From: Rehmannia glutinosa
Lineage: Eukaryota > Streptophyta > Magnoliopsida > Lamiales > Orobanchaceae
Direction: 5' to 3'
NCBI GenBank assembly: GCA_016081115.2
Contig: JABTTQ020001774.1
Location: 620,001 to 684,000 of the forward strand
DNA: 64,000 nucleotides
The position numbers were made by a program, and so were the translations under genes. Below, piece by piece: positions 25,608 to 38,110 of the stretch (position 1 is the first letter of the stretch; the number at the start of each line of letters is the position of its first letter). Under the pieces are notes generated by a model that was given only the letters and a program-made list of their open reading frames with translations, was not told the DNA's origin and searched no databases.

Positions 25608-28481
25608 GAGTGCTTCTCAGCTACCTAGTCGAATTCAGCTTCAATGGCTTTTCTAGACTGTTTAACTGCTAATTCAACTTTCTTCTACTGATCACTCTTT
25701 CGGTAGTTTGCCGAGAATTGAGGTCAGAATTTCGATCTCTTTGTGGGGTCTTAGCAAACATAATTTTCAAGGGTGGCTTCTTCATTGAACTGCCTTCCCC
25801 CTTGCTTGCTTCCCCTTTCACTCCTTCCTTATCGCTCCACTACTCTTCTTCCCCTTGCTTGCTTTCCCTTTCACTCCTTCCTTATTGCTCCGCTTCTCTT
25901 CTTCTTTCCTTTCAACTTACCCCTTTTTGGCATCATCACCAGGGGTTAGAGCCAGATTATGGAATACTCCACTAAGGAGTAGATCAATCTTGATGTTTGT
26001 CATGTCCTGCTTATCGTGAGTCGTGGAGTGTGCTGCTCAGAATTCTGATCTTAAGGCTATGGTCTCAGCTGCCATCAGCCTCATTTCAGTTTGGAGCACC
26101 TTTATCTGTTGTTCCATGTTGGTCTCCAATCTCTGAATTTCGGACTTATGCTGAGCCTTGAGCAACTCTATGTCACTTTTGTGAGATTGATCCATCCTAA
26201 ACATGTGTTTCCTCTGCCGTTGCTGGAACTTGGCATTATCTGAGCTCCAGATCACCATTTGTGCGAATAGAGATTTAAAGTACGTGACCTGCTCATGCCT
26301 TAATGCCTTTGTCTACCTGACCCATTCTCGGATTCTCAACACAACTTCGTGGATATCTCCAGTGATGTTACCATCGCGGTTGTCTAGCCATTGGTCTAAT
26401 GCGGCAAAACCATGCTCCATTTTCTCTATTTTAGCACAGATGGCTTTGAAGGCTTTACGAAAGTCAGCTACATCAACGGACTGTTCCTCTGGCCATACAA
26501 CATCGAAGTTGAATCCAATCGGTACCATAGTTGTATCAGCTGGCGTTCCATGTTCTTCAGGTGGGACCTGGATATTGTATTTGGCATGTTCCACGGTTGA
26601 ATCTGCTTCAAAGGGTATATTAGCTTTGAATGGAAAGTATTCAACAAAGAGATCCGCAGAGAAAATAGGAATCTCCACATCCTCGACCTGTGGAGCTTTT
26701 CCCTTCTCTTTCAAAATTTCCTCAGCTCTATGTACCTCAATTGTTTCAACGTCATTGGCATATTGAGCAGCTGCGTTAGCCTGCTGAGCTGACTGATCCT
26801 CAGCTGTCTTAATAGCTTCCTCGGTATCATGTGTTTCTTTTTGTTGAGTAGACTTGTCCTCGGCTGACTTATTAGCTTCATTGGAGGGTTATGGCGCCAT
26901 TGGGGATGGGCCATCAACCATTGTGAATTTCAGTGGAGTATCCTTATCACTAGCTTGACTCTTTTTTGCCTGTGCCTCCTCATCAGCTGTGTCCTCATTA
27001 GATTATTCAATTGGGTTGGACTCAGCTTCATTCACAGATTCCAGGAACTCAGTATCAATGTTCTCCTGGGAATCATGAAGGGCACTGATCTCCTCTTCTT
27101 CAGTGACCTCTTCATGAGGGTAGTCACATCCTCAACTGCTTTATTACCCAGGGAAGTCTCAACCTCCTCTAGGCCTTAAGTACCCCCAGCAGTCTCAACC
27201 GTTGATGGGCCTTGTAAATTCCCTTTTGCAGTCTCAACCGTTGATGGGCCTTGTACATTCCCTTTTGCAGTCTCAACTGCAGCAAGGTCTTCAACAATTA
27301 TCCCTTTACCAGACGGAGCTGCTTTAGGGTCTTCAGTGCCATCCTTCGGAGTCTCAACTCCTTGGATTGCACTTTCAGGGTCAGGAGTCTCAACTCCCGT
27401 GGCCTCACGTCCATCATTTGCCTTAGCTACAATAGCAGCGTCATCGACCTGCATGACAGCTGAAGTTTTAGTTTTAGCGAGTGCAACTGCGTCGAGCCGT
27501 CAATCTCGATCTATTTGAGTTGGAATGTTCTCACCATCGCCTCCAAACCTCTTTTGTGGTTGGTCTCCCACAACTTCCTCCGACCTAGCTGTGAGCTGAG
27601 TCTCGAGCAGTAGGGTTACTCGAAACCTGAGACCCGGCTGTTTGTCCAATTGAGTGTTTAGCCGTTGGGGCAGGTGTCTTAACACCCTCGGCAGGGAGTG
27701 GCTTAGCTAAGGTGCCCGCTTCATCACCTTACTTATCTTCATCGCCAATCTTTCTGGAATTATCTTCCACAGAGAGCACAAGAAATGTGGTAGCCTGAAT
27801 ATTTTTCACCACCTCCATTATGTCAGGGCTAGGGGAAATCATGACAGATGAAGACACCCAAGGACCCCTTTTCAATTGGTGCTTCTGTATCTCCTTATAT
27901 TCTCTTATTGCTTGCTTAGGAACTCGGTTTTCTCAAATGCAAGCAAAGCAGGTCAATCTCCTCAATATCACTATCACTGCTGTTAGTTGAGTCCATCCCA
28001 TACTTAGGTACATATGTGAAGGCACATGAATGAGGCTTCTTTGATTATTCAATAGCTTTGGCCTTCTCCATAGCTTTCAACTTCTCATCATCCTTCTTTT
28101 CATAAAGGATGGATGTACATAGATCAGGGTCAAGAGCAAAGCTAACTAATATGTTTCCCAGAAAGCTCAAAAGCTCTTCTTCTTCTTCAATAAACTCAGG
28201 GCTCTGGAATTGATGCCTGGCATAGCTCAATTTCCAATGCCTCCAGACCCTAAGTCGTTCTTGAACATCAAGGTAGGCATGAGACAACATTTCAAGATCG
28301 TCATCCTCCTCTTGAATGGGTGCAAGTGGAGCATGTTCCTCCTCAAGTGTTCGAGCAATAGTTTTGAGGGGACTAAACAGCTAACTCTTCAGACTGGTCA
28401 GTTGTGTCTGCTCCATGTTCCTCAGCTGTCTCGCGAACAAATGTGTCTTGTTCAGTCTGTTGATCCAAGAAGCTGGAAAAT
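25608..28481 (-). pseudogene. Family A extra ORF, middle and C-terminal part (outer element)
   Basis: Minus-strand frames match copy 2 from the acidic middle (VWRHWKLSYARHQFQSPEF near 28290) through VETPDPESAIQGVETPKDG (27454-27200) to the conserved ISGDIHEVVLRIREW block (near 26350). The coiled-coil LKAQHKSEIQRLETNMEQQI (about 26180) follows. A 13-residue unit (GPSTVETAKGN plus two residues) is tandemly duplicated at 27187-27265. It is truncated at 28481 by a plus-strand LTR and continues across the nested element to 12548. Confidence 0.75.
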
Positions 28482-29885
28482 CTGAGTCAAGTCAGCTATG
28501 CCAAGGAATACAAGAAGTCAACTGCGAACTGGATTGAAGACTCTGCTATGTGTCAGCTGAGTATGGCCAAGAAGGAAGTCAATGACTCGATTGAAGGAGT
28601 GTCAGCTGAGGAACATCTGTAAGAAGTGTCAGTCAAGTTATCTCAAGAAGCCAAGTCTTAAAGTTGAAATGAGAGTTGAGTCATCCAATGACTGGAAGTT
28701 GACTCAAGTCACCTGGGGCAAAGACAACAGTCTAGTCAAGACAACTAAGTTAGATCCATTGATTAAAGTCAAGAATTTTACTCAAAATAGTAACATGTCA
28801 AAGTTGTCAGGTGCAAAGTGTTAGTCCCAGAATTGTGCAAAAGGAATAAACCAATGGGAAGCATTGTACCTTGTTGCAGGCACCTGCTATGATACGGAGA
28901 CATTCAATACGAGGAAATGTCAACATCAAGGACTGCAGACAAGACAAGCCAACGAACAAAAGTGACTTTTAAAATCAGCCTATCTCTTCAACGGGCAAAA
29001 TTTCAAAAGTGCACTATAAAAGGCTGAGGAATTTATTGAGAAGAGGTTGCCTTGATAACTTGAACCACGAACAAGCAAGCATTATTCAAGCAATTAACCT
29101 GCAATATCTCAAGTACATTCAAGCAAATCCTCAAGCCTGAAACTCGAAGGAAATTGATCCAACACAAGCTGTGAAGGAAAGACAACTTCAAATCTGTTGA
29201 AGAGGAAACTTTTGAAGAATCAAAAGGGGTTAGGAAGGTTCAAGGTCGAACTAGTATCAAATTTGTTGGAGGGCTTCGTGATCAAATCCAAGAACTTGGG
29301 AAGTGAGCTGAAGTAGCAAGGCAGCTGCCCTGCGAAGAAGCTGAGTCGCAAGAGAAGCCAGTTGTGTGATCAAGGCTGTCTCCAAACTGTTCACCAATTT
29401 GTAAACTGATCTGTTACTTAGTGGATTCCTCCAGGAGTTGGAGAAGAGAGTATTAGAAGAATTACCCCATCTTCGAACCTCTACAAAAACATTTGTGTCA
29501 TTTACTTTCAGCACATTTACTTTCTTGCATACTTACATCGTATCTGCTGTTAGAATCATATTTGCTATCCAACTGATTAATAACCAAGTGCTAAAAATCA
29601 AGTCTTAAAACAAGCTAAAATCTAATCAAATGGTGTTAAGTCTTTCGCTGATAAAACCAAACCAGCCAAGTTAAGTTTAGGTTAAACAGCCGAGTTATTC
29701 TATCAACAACTCTATCGAGTATGTTGAGTGGCTAACCTAGCTGAATAACCAACTTAGTTGTCCCTCAAGGACACAACTGTTTGAGTCAACTCTGTTGTAA
29801 CTTTAAAAGAACTAAAATTGAAAATTTGGTAAGTTTTATTCAACCCCCCCCTCTAAACCTTACTTCACACCCCTTGGGACCTACA
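28482..29885 (+). repeat. 5'-truncated family A LTR, plus strand
   Basis: It is colinear with other family A LTRs from 'tgagtcaagtcagctatg' (LTR position about 115) to the end CCTTGGGACCTACA at 29885, with the TATA box GCACTATAAAAGGCTGAGG at about 29011-29029. The usual PBS does not follow. Instead the sequence goes straight into an inverted extra-ORF fragment, so this is a stranded LTR, not an active promoter of gag. Confidence 0.8.
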
Positions 29886-32046
29886 AGAGCTATCTTGGGG
29901 TCTTCAATGGCATCCTTCGGAGTCTCAACTCCTGGGATTGAACTTTCATGGCCAAGAGTCTCAACTCTCGTGGCCTCACTTCCATGCTTTGCCTTGGCTG
30001 CAGCAGCAGCTTCATCGGCCTTTATGCCTCAGCTGGCGCACTAGCTGAGTCTCAAGCAGTGGCGTCACTCGAAACCTGAGACACGGCTGTGTTTCCTTTT
30101 GAGTTATCAGCTTTTAGGGCAGCTGTCTAAACACCTTCTGCAGGGATTGGCTTGGCTAAGGTGCCCTCTTCTACATCATCCTTAGCTTCATCGCCAACTT
30201 TCCTGGTTTTTTCATCCTACGGGTGCACTGGAGATGTGGTGGAATCAATTGTTCTCATCATGTCCATGATATATGGGCTAGGAGTAATCATTATAGAGGA
30301 AGACTCTCTTTGGCCCTTTTGCAATCTCTGATCGTGCAGCTCTTTGGATTCTTTCAGTGCTTGCTGCAGCTCAACTTTCTCCACTGCATCAGCAGGGTCC
30401 ATTTCATCGTCGATGCTGCTAGCACGCACGAAGGCACTTTCAGGCACTCCTTCAAAGGGGTAGGGTTGAGGTTGTTTGGATTCCTCAATTGCCTTGGCCT
30501 TTGCCTTGCGCTTCTCCTGATCCTTCTTTTCAAAGAGGATGGACATGTAGAAGTCAGGGTCCAAGGCAGATCGGATCGGAATGTTCCCTAGGAAATTCAA
30601 GAGTTCTCCTTCTTCTTCTTCTATGAACTCTAGATATTTGAATTAAGCTCTGGCATAGCTCAATTTCCATTTCCTTCATACTTCAGTCTCTCCTGTACAT
30701 CTGGGTATACTGGAGATAGCATAATCACATCATCATCTTCATCTTTGACATTGGGCACGAGACGAGCCCTCTCCTCCTCAACGGTTCTTGCATCTATTTG
30801 AGGAGAGTTAACAACTAACTCTTTTGTCTGGTCAGCTGTCTGAGTTTGTTTTTCTTCAGTTGTCTCACGAACAGCTATTTCTTCTACATTCTGTTGATCT
30901 GTACCAGCAGACTCCTCAACTTCTGCATTGGTCTCCTCACCACCTTCAGTTTGCTTAGATTGTTGTTCTACTTCAGCAGTCTCCTTTACAACTTGAGTGT
31001 CAGACTCAGTTGGCATTTCCAAGGCAGATCTTCTTACTACTTGCGTTCTCTTGGTTCAGACAAGAGGAATTTCTTTATCTTCTTCTTCTTCGTCTTTTTC
31101 AATGGCGACTGGCTCCACCATCTTTTTCTTTTTGGCTACAGCTGGCTTTCGAGGCACGACTAAGTGTTTCTTCTTTGCAACTAGAGAAGGTGCAGGGGTA
31201 TCCTTCTCAGTCTTGGTTGCTGGGGTAGGTGTAGGGTCTTCCACGGCTGGGGCGTGGAAAAGCTTTGTTTGCAAAGAACTTTCTTCTTCTTCTGCAGAGG
31301 CTTTGGAGAAGGAGCCTTTGCAGTTGTAGCAGTATCCTCAGGGACAGGATCAACTAACTCACCTTCGTTGGTATTAGCTCTTCGTGCATGGGTTTGCCTC
31401 TGTGCAGCTGAGAGGTTCACCTTGAACATTCTCTTATTTACATGGAAGGGTTTCCCATGCTTGAGGGGAATGCCTTTCACCTCCATCAGATGGCGAATCA
31501 CCAGGCCATACCTTAGCGAACTGACAAACAAACCAACATCATTAATAGTCTTGTTTATCACGTTCTGAGAAATTCGGCTGAAGATGAACTCAACCCATTT
31601 CACCTTCTTTTCTTCTATTATAGCATCCATGACCGTTAGCTTCATCCTAGACAGCTGATTGAAGCTGCCAAACTTCCTATCCATACACTTGGATACCACA
31701 TCCATGAGCTTGTGGTAATCATCCTTGATGAGTGATTTCTTAGCTGTGTAAATAGCCTTAGCAACAGACTCTGGCTTGGTGATCTCTTTCCACGCCACAG
31801 CCAGGTTGATGTCGTTTTCAGTAAATTCCTTCAAACCAGATGAAGGAAGGTGGCAGTACTTAGCCAAATCCGCAACAGTAACCTTTATATCGGTGTTGTG
31901 GACGGAAGACCTGATTTCTCCAGTTTTTCAGTGATCTTCTTGGCAAGGGCATTGTCAACCCCTTTCTTCACTATTCCTTCAAAATCCACGGTCGAACCCG
32001 AGTGGATCTTCTCGGCCATTTTCACCAAATCATAACTTGGAGCCAT
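29886..32046 (-). pseudogene. Family A extra ORF, N-terminal part (copy 3)
   Basis: The start is at 32046-32044 (MAPSYDLVKMAEKIHSGST). The N-terminal domain is well preserved for 228 residues (MAKYCHLPSSGLKEFTENDI to MDRKFGSFNQLSRMKLTVMD). A deletion or frameshift at about 31910-31930 removes the block that reads MEFSHTYLEKV in copy 1. A basic stretch (LVAKKKHLVVPRKPAVAKKK, near 31160) and the acidic middle follow to 29886. It overlaps the protein region of 25608-28481, so the two belong to different element copies. Confidence 0.75.
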
Positions 32047-32329
32047 TCAGAAAATGAAACTTGAAAACACAAACTTTGAACGATGTACGAACTAGGGTTT
32101 TGCTTTGTTTGTAGAGAGAACTTGCCTTTGCTTTGAGAGAGATGAGTGTAAAGTGAGGATAGAGAAAATGAAATTTGATTATATATGGGATGTGAGGGGT
32201 CGGTTCTCATAATTCAAAAAGTTTGATCAAGATCAACGGTTGAGATTAAAAGCTTGAAACCGCATTAATTTTCCTGTATTAAATGCAGCAACATTTATAT
32301 CCAATCATAGGCTAAGCTGGTACAGGCTT
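32047..32329 (-). other. Leader upstream of the extra ORF, copy 3
   Basis: Matches 19132-19420 of copy 2 on the minus strand ('gaaaccgcattaatttt', 'aaatgcagcaac'). It breaks off near 32330, where orientation flips. Confidence 0.55.
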
Positions 32330-32655
32330 TTTACTGAAGAAGAGAGAAGAAGGAAGCAGCCAAGGCGTTGGAGATGGCTGCAACCCCTTCATGTATTTTA
32401 CTTAGCTGTAAATACATAGCTGTAAGTTTTCCTGTAATATAGCTCTGAAAATTTCCTTGTAACTTTAGCTCAGATACACAATGTAATGCAATATTTGTAT
32501 AAGCTATGTTACCTTTTGTAAACAGCTTTGTAAAGGACAAGAATGTCATGATCAATAAAATTTATTATTTAAATCATACATTCTTTGTTACTGCACTGCT
32601 TGTGTTTGTTGTTTATTGTTTGTTTAAGTTTTGGCATCATCAAAAAGGGGGAAAT
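32330..32655 (+). other. Inverted 3' end of a family A element with polypurine tract
   Basis: The plus-strand sequence from 'gaagagagaagaaggaagc' is the reverse complement of about 14380-14400 in copy 2. It is the extreme 3' end of an extra ORF, then noncoding sequence, then the PPT (AAAAAGGGGGAAAT at 32642-32655) just before an LTR. It lies head-to-head with copy 3, marking a rearrangement. Confidence 0.7.
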
Positions 32656-33585
32656 TGTTAGGAAATTTATTTGATAGATTTTGATGATACCATGTAAAAC
32701 TTAGGCTAGGAAGTTGGCACCCCATTTTCCTTGTAATTCTATGTTGTAATAGATAGAACTGAAAGAGCTGAGTGAAGTCGGCTAAGTTAAGAATCCAAGA
32801 AGTCAACTGCAGACTAGAGTGAAGACTCTGTTGTGTGTCAGCTGAGTATGGCCAAGAAGGAAGACAAGGACTCAACTGAAGGAGAGCTAGCTGTGGAACA
32901 ACTATGTGAAGTTTGAGGAAGTGTCAGTCAAGTCAATGGAAGGAGCCAAGTCTAACAGTTGAAGTGACAGTTGAGTCATTCTCATGATTAGAGCAGACTC
33001 AAGTCACAAGGGGTAAAGGTAGCAGTCAAGTCAAGACAACTGACATCGATCCGTTGGAAGAAAGTCAAGGATATTACTCAATATAGTAATATGTCCAAGC
33101 TGTCAGGTCTTAAAGTGTTTGGCCCAGAAACATGTAAAAGAAATAAGCCAATGGGAAACACTGAAGCTTGTGTCAGACCCTGTAAAGCTGCGAAGCCATT
33201 TAATACGAGGAAGGGTCAACATCACAAGTGTTATAGACCAAGAAAAGACAAGCCAACGAACAAGAAGTGTCATTTGAAATAGCCTGTCTCTTCAACAGAC
33301 AAATTTTCAATGAGCACTATAAAAGGCTGATGAAGCATTTGAGAAAAGGTTACCAAAAACCTAGCACAAACAAACCAAGATATTATTGAGCAAGTTATAC
33401 TATCAATAGCTCAGTCGAGTCTGTTGAGTGGGTAACTTAGCTGAAGATAGCCAACCTAGTTGTCCCTCAAGGACATAGCTGATTTGAGTCAACTCTTAAA
33501 ATTCTTAAAAAGACTAAAAGTGAAAATTTTGTAAGGTTTATTCAACCCCCTTCGAAACCTTACACCACACCTCTTGGGACCTACA
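32656..33585 (+). repeat. Family A 3' LTR with internal deletion, plus strand
   Basis: Starts TGTTAGGAAATTTATTTG and ends CTCTTGGGACCTACA. The TATA box (GCACTATAAAAGGCTG, about 33315) is present. About 500 bases of LTR are missing at about 33390-33400, making it 930 bp instead of about 1450-1550 bp. Confidence 0.85.
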
Positions 33586-35648
33586 ATATGCAACATCTGT
33601 GATCTCTAGTCCATTTTTCTTATTTGATCCTATGCCTTCAATTTCCCCTGGATCTTAATTTCCTCCAAATATGACATTAGCACCTCTGATTTCCTTGAAC
33701 TTTGACATATTTCTTTTGTTTCCTGCCATATGTCTGGAATAGCCACTATGCATGTACCAGGTTCCTTGGCACTCAGCTATTCCCTAAACCTGCAATCAAG
33801 AAAATTAGTTTTTTAGGTACCCATACTTGCCTGGGTTCTGAGGGGTTAGTGCTATAAGGTGGTCCAACCAACCTATAGCCAGATGATCTGACTCTAAGAG
33901 GTTGCCACCTATCAGCTCCATAATCATAGTGCACATTAGCAAATTGCTTGGGGGCTTTAGGGTCATACATCTGTCTCTTTTATCTGTATGCCTGTGTGTT
34001 TGTTTGAGCATTTGCTTTCTTGGGGTAAGAGTGGAATTTCTGTGCATATTGGGTTTTGTGTCTGGATGAATAAGTATGTTGATTATATCTCTTTTGCCTT
34101 GGGAATGACCTATGATGAGGTTGAGGTCTTTGCCACTTTGGCTTGTATCCCATTGGTCTTGGCTGATATCTCTTTTGGTTATTCCAATCAGCTTGGCTTG
34201 GATAGTTTCTACCATTCCCATCATTTGATTTTCTTTGCTGAAATCTCTGGGGCTTTTGGTAGCTCTGTTTGGATTTTACAAAGCATTTCCTATTTGGAGT
34301 CTGCTGATGGACTCTTCTGAATTTAGTTTCAATTGTCCTGTATGCATACTCAACTGGCTTCTTGAGTTTTCCCTTGTATCCAAGGCCAGTATGGTTGTGA
34401 TTGTGTTTTTGAGTGTGTGTAGGTGCCACATATGGTGCTTTGGATTTTTGGACTCCCTCATTGCTTGAGGATCCTTTTTCCATAACCACTCTAGGGACTT
34501 GGGCATGTGCAAAGGGATTAAATCCAATGCTTGTCTTATCACCACTTTCTTTTTGAATCATTATAAGCTCATCCAGTGATTTTGATGCATTGGTGAATAA
34601 TGCAATCACATTTTTAAGATCATTTTCCCTCTTTTCTGTAGCAGCTAAGTCTGCTTGGATCTTGGCAATTTCAGCCTTCAGCTTTGTATTCTTATCAGTT
34701 GTATGACTTAGAGTACGCAGCTCCTTTGTGTTCTTTGATGTTCAGCTCTCTTGGGTGGTCTGTCCTCTCTTACTTTTGAGGGTGCTAAGTGTCTTCTAGA
34801 TGATTCACCCTTGTTTCTTCTGTAGTTCTTATTGAAGAGCTTGTTGAATCTTTTTACCATCAAGGCAATCTCTTCTTAGTCTATGGCCTCCTCAGATTCA
34901 GCTCTCTTTGCTTCACCAGTCAAGAGTGCAGCTGTCTTGGGTACAGTTGTCTCCTCTTGTTCTTTCCTTCTCAGCTCAAACTCACAAGCTTTATGATCAT
35001 AGAACAATTCATGGTTTGATGTCCTGGTGAGATCCATGGAATGTCTCAGAGCCATGACCTTCATTTCCCACTCAGCTGGGAGAGATCTTAGGATCTTCAT
35101 ACACATCTCCTTTTATGTGTATTCTTTCCCTAGAGTTGACAACTCATTGGTGATCTCTGTGAATCTGGCATCCAACTGATCCAAATTTTCACCTGCAATT
35201 ATTTTAAAATTTTAAATTTTTAAACATTAATAGTTAACTTATTTTCTTTGATTTGATCAAATCTTTCACAAATCAAAGTGAGTTTTTCCCAAATCTCTTT
35301 GGCTGTTTTACAAGATTTAACTTCATTAAACATAGCCTTATCAAGAGTTTTATAAATTATATCCTTGGCAACATTGTCAAAGTTGTATCTTTTTCGATCA
35401 TCATTAGTCCACTCGCAGTGTGGTTTTTCCATCATTGCTGGTCTAGCTTCTACAGGTGCAGCATCCTCTCCTTCAGCAGGAGCTACCCTTCTTACAGTAG
35501 TGATGACCTTTAAGATTCGTAGTGGCCCATCCTTAATCACTAGCCACATTTCATCATGCAGGGCTGATAGATGAGACTGCATTCAAATTTTCCAATCATC
35601 AAACTCTTCCACAGTAAACATTGCAATGCGAGTTAGATTTTCTTTCAT
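33586..35648 (-). pseudogene. Copia gag and protease start, copy 4
   Basis: The gag start is at 35648 (MKENLTRIAMFTVEEFDDWK), followed by an Arg-to-stop change (codon about 35584-35582). Then come MQSHLSALHDEMWLVIKDGP and ILRSLPAEWEMKVMALRHSM. A long basic, Gln/Asn/Lys-rich tail (34609-33980) includes YQKPQRFQQRKSNDGNGRNY and YQPRPMGYKPKWQRPQPHHR. The protease site near 33750 reads HSGYSRHMAG and so lacks the catalytic Asp. The fragment ends abruptly at 33586 against an LTR. Confidence 0.8.
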
Positions 35649-35772
35649 GATAATAACTTTGCTTTTGAAATAAAAGCTTTAATAACTCAAGTGTTGATTC
35701 TTTGAAAAAGAATGAGATCTAGTTTAGTAACTAGTTCGGAAGGCTCAATGAACCAACTGCTCGAATACCACT

Positions 35773-36529
35773 TGTAGGTCCCAAATGTGTGATGTGTAAG
35801 GTTTAGAAGGGGGGATTAAATAAACCTTACAAGCTTTTCGATTTAGTACTTTTAAAATATATTGAGTTAACTCAAATCAACTAAGTCCTTGAGGGATGAC
35901 TAGGTTGGCTTAAACAGCAAAGTTACCCTCTTAACTGACTTGACTGAGTTGTTGATAGTATAACTTAGTTGTTTTCAACTAACACTTAGAAATATAGTTG
36001 ATTATTTTTTGTCAACCGAAGACTTTTCACCCTTATAAATTTAAACACATTTTTCAACACTTGTTTTAGCAATGGTTATTATCAGCAAAGTTTAGCAAGT
36101 TTAACTATATCAAAAGTTATAAAACAAATGCAAGAATTAAAGTGTCTTTGAAAAGTAAATGAGACACAAGCAGTTTATAGTGGTTCGATGATGGGGGTAA
36201 TTCCTCTAGTCCACTCTTCTCCAACTCCGAGAGGAATCCACTAAGTAACTTAAGCTTGATTACAAAGTAGTTAATAGCTCGAGTCAGCTTTGATCACACA
36301 GCCTGCTGCTCCTGGGACTCAGCTTCTTCACAATACAGTTGTTATGTTACTTCAGCCTCCTTCAAACTTTTGGACTTGATCACTTAGCCCTCCAACAGAT
36401 TCAAAGCACCGGTTCGAACAACCTCAGTACTTCTTCAACCTTGGAGAGTAGACCCCTTTGTTCTTGAAAACAATTTTCCTCTAAATTTTACATGGTATCA
36501 TCGAAATCTAAACATAAATTTTCCCGACA
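35773..36529 (-). repeat. Family A 5' LTR with large internal deletion, copy 4
   Basis: On the minus strand it begins TGTCGGGAAAATTTATG at 36529 and ends CATTTGGGACCTACA at 35773. It keeps only about 50 bases of the 5' end and then jumps, near 36481, to the late part of the LTR. The TATA region is lost, so it cannot be an LTR promoter. The adjacent PBS is mutated (TGGTATTCGAGC). Confidence 0.8.
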
Positions 36530-38110
36530 TTTATCGTATGCATCAGTAGCACATTCAGCAAGGCCACTATCTTCTGTTGCCTCCGCCATAGTAATCGATG
36601 TAAGTACTTATCGCACTTTCCTCTTCTTTTGATAACTTTCTTATGTTTTTGGAACATAAAACGATTTAAGTTTTTGGGGAGGGGGGTTGTCAGGAATGCG
36701 CGACAGTGCACTTTTGCGTTTTTGCATATTATATAGGTTGCATGTAGATTCATATAAATTTGCATAATATTTTTAGTTCCGTAGGCATGTTTGTTGTTTT
36801 AGCACGTTTACTGCTTTTGTATCAAATTGATAGAGTCATGGAATAAGAATGGAGTGTCTTTGTGTGTTTTTACTGCAAGTACTTGATTTTATGAGTAGAC
36901 ATACTTGATGAACATGTAGTGAATTTGAGAAAAGATTTGTTTTACTTATATGGTAGTGATTAAGAAACTTGAGTAGTTGAGCATGATACGAAAAATAAGC
37001 CTGTGAGCTTTTATGCCAATTACTGCTTATATCATATGCAGTCTTATTTTTGCTGAGTGTGTCATTCATGTTGTTTGAACTCTAGAACTTGCATTGATAT
37101 CTTTGTCAAAACCACATATGTGTGCAATTTTTGAAGATAATTTAAGGCAATTATTATTTAAGCATGTTTAGCCTAAAAGTCAATATATGAACTCATGATT
37201 CCCAAGTTAGCTAATTTGAGCCTTAACCTTGATCTCTTGTTAGCCACATTTTGAGCCATAACTTGACATATCTTTATCCCAAAACTTGAGCTTATAGAGA
37301 TGAAAACATTGAGGAAAGATGTTGTTTAATTTTGAAAAGATCATTGGTTAGAGGGATGAACGGTGAATATGTAAGTGAAGGAAGCTTGGGAAAATTTAAT
37401 GAAAAAATTGAGCATTTGGGGGGAAAAAAAAAAGAGAAGAGAAAATTGAGCTTAAGGCAAAAGAAAGAAGGCAATGGTCAAAGAATAAAAAAGAAGAAAA
37501 GAGGGGTGAAATAAGAAGTACGAGTGAAATTGAAAAGAGGGGAGAAAATTGACTCTTGCTAAAAGACCTCGATTCAGGCCACGTAGGTCAATTTATGCTC
37601 CAAAGCTTGTCTATTTGTGATTAGATGCTCTACTACGGTTTTTTGGTGAGTTTTTGGGAGTTATCCTCTTTCGTTTCCCACTTCTGGTGCGTCCCAGCCA
37701 CATTTTTTCTTTTTTTGCCATTTTTTTTTTCTGTTTTTCCAAGTGAATAGTACTTTGGTCTTTTTAGGTGGGGTGAAGGGGCTAAAGTCATATGTAATAA
37801 GTTGGGAGCAAACTTCTTTAATACCACGTGGGAGGGTATTTTATCAAAATTTCCCAATAAAATGACAAAATTGAGGTTATAACACTGTAAAGATTATTGA
37901 GTTGGAATTCTAGCAAAATATAAATTCCTGTCTACGTACGTAATGGTTGTTAGTAAATATAAATTATTATTAATTGTTATAAATCAATATTTAATAATTG
38001 ATATTTATGATATGATGATTTAAATAATTGATTCAATCCCCCCAAAAAAGGATATAGTGGAAATTCCATTTTGTTCAACTATCGCCTATTGGAGTCTCCA
38101 CGTCAAAGTA
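36530..38110. other. Noncoding spacer, possibly old gypsy-type retroelement
   Basis: No protein is recognised. The text at 36700-37260 ('gcgacagtgcactttt', 'ttgagccttaacc', 'ttgagccataacttgac') resembles untranslated parts of plant Ty3/gypsy elements, but I cannot prove this. 37330-37560 is A/G-rich on the plus strand. Short frames here look like chance. Confidence 0.35.

Noticed and set aside
37332..37514. Lys/Glu-rich 60-aa frame
   Set aside because: Comes from a purine-rich, low-complexity stretch on one strand with no homologue recognised.
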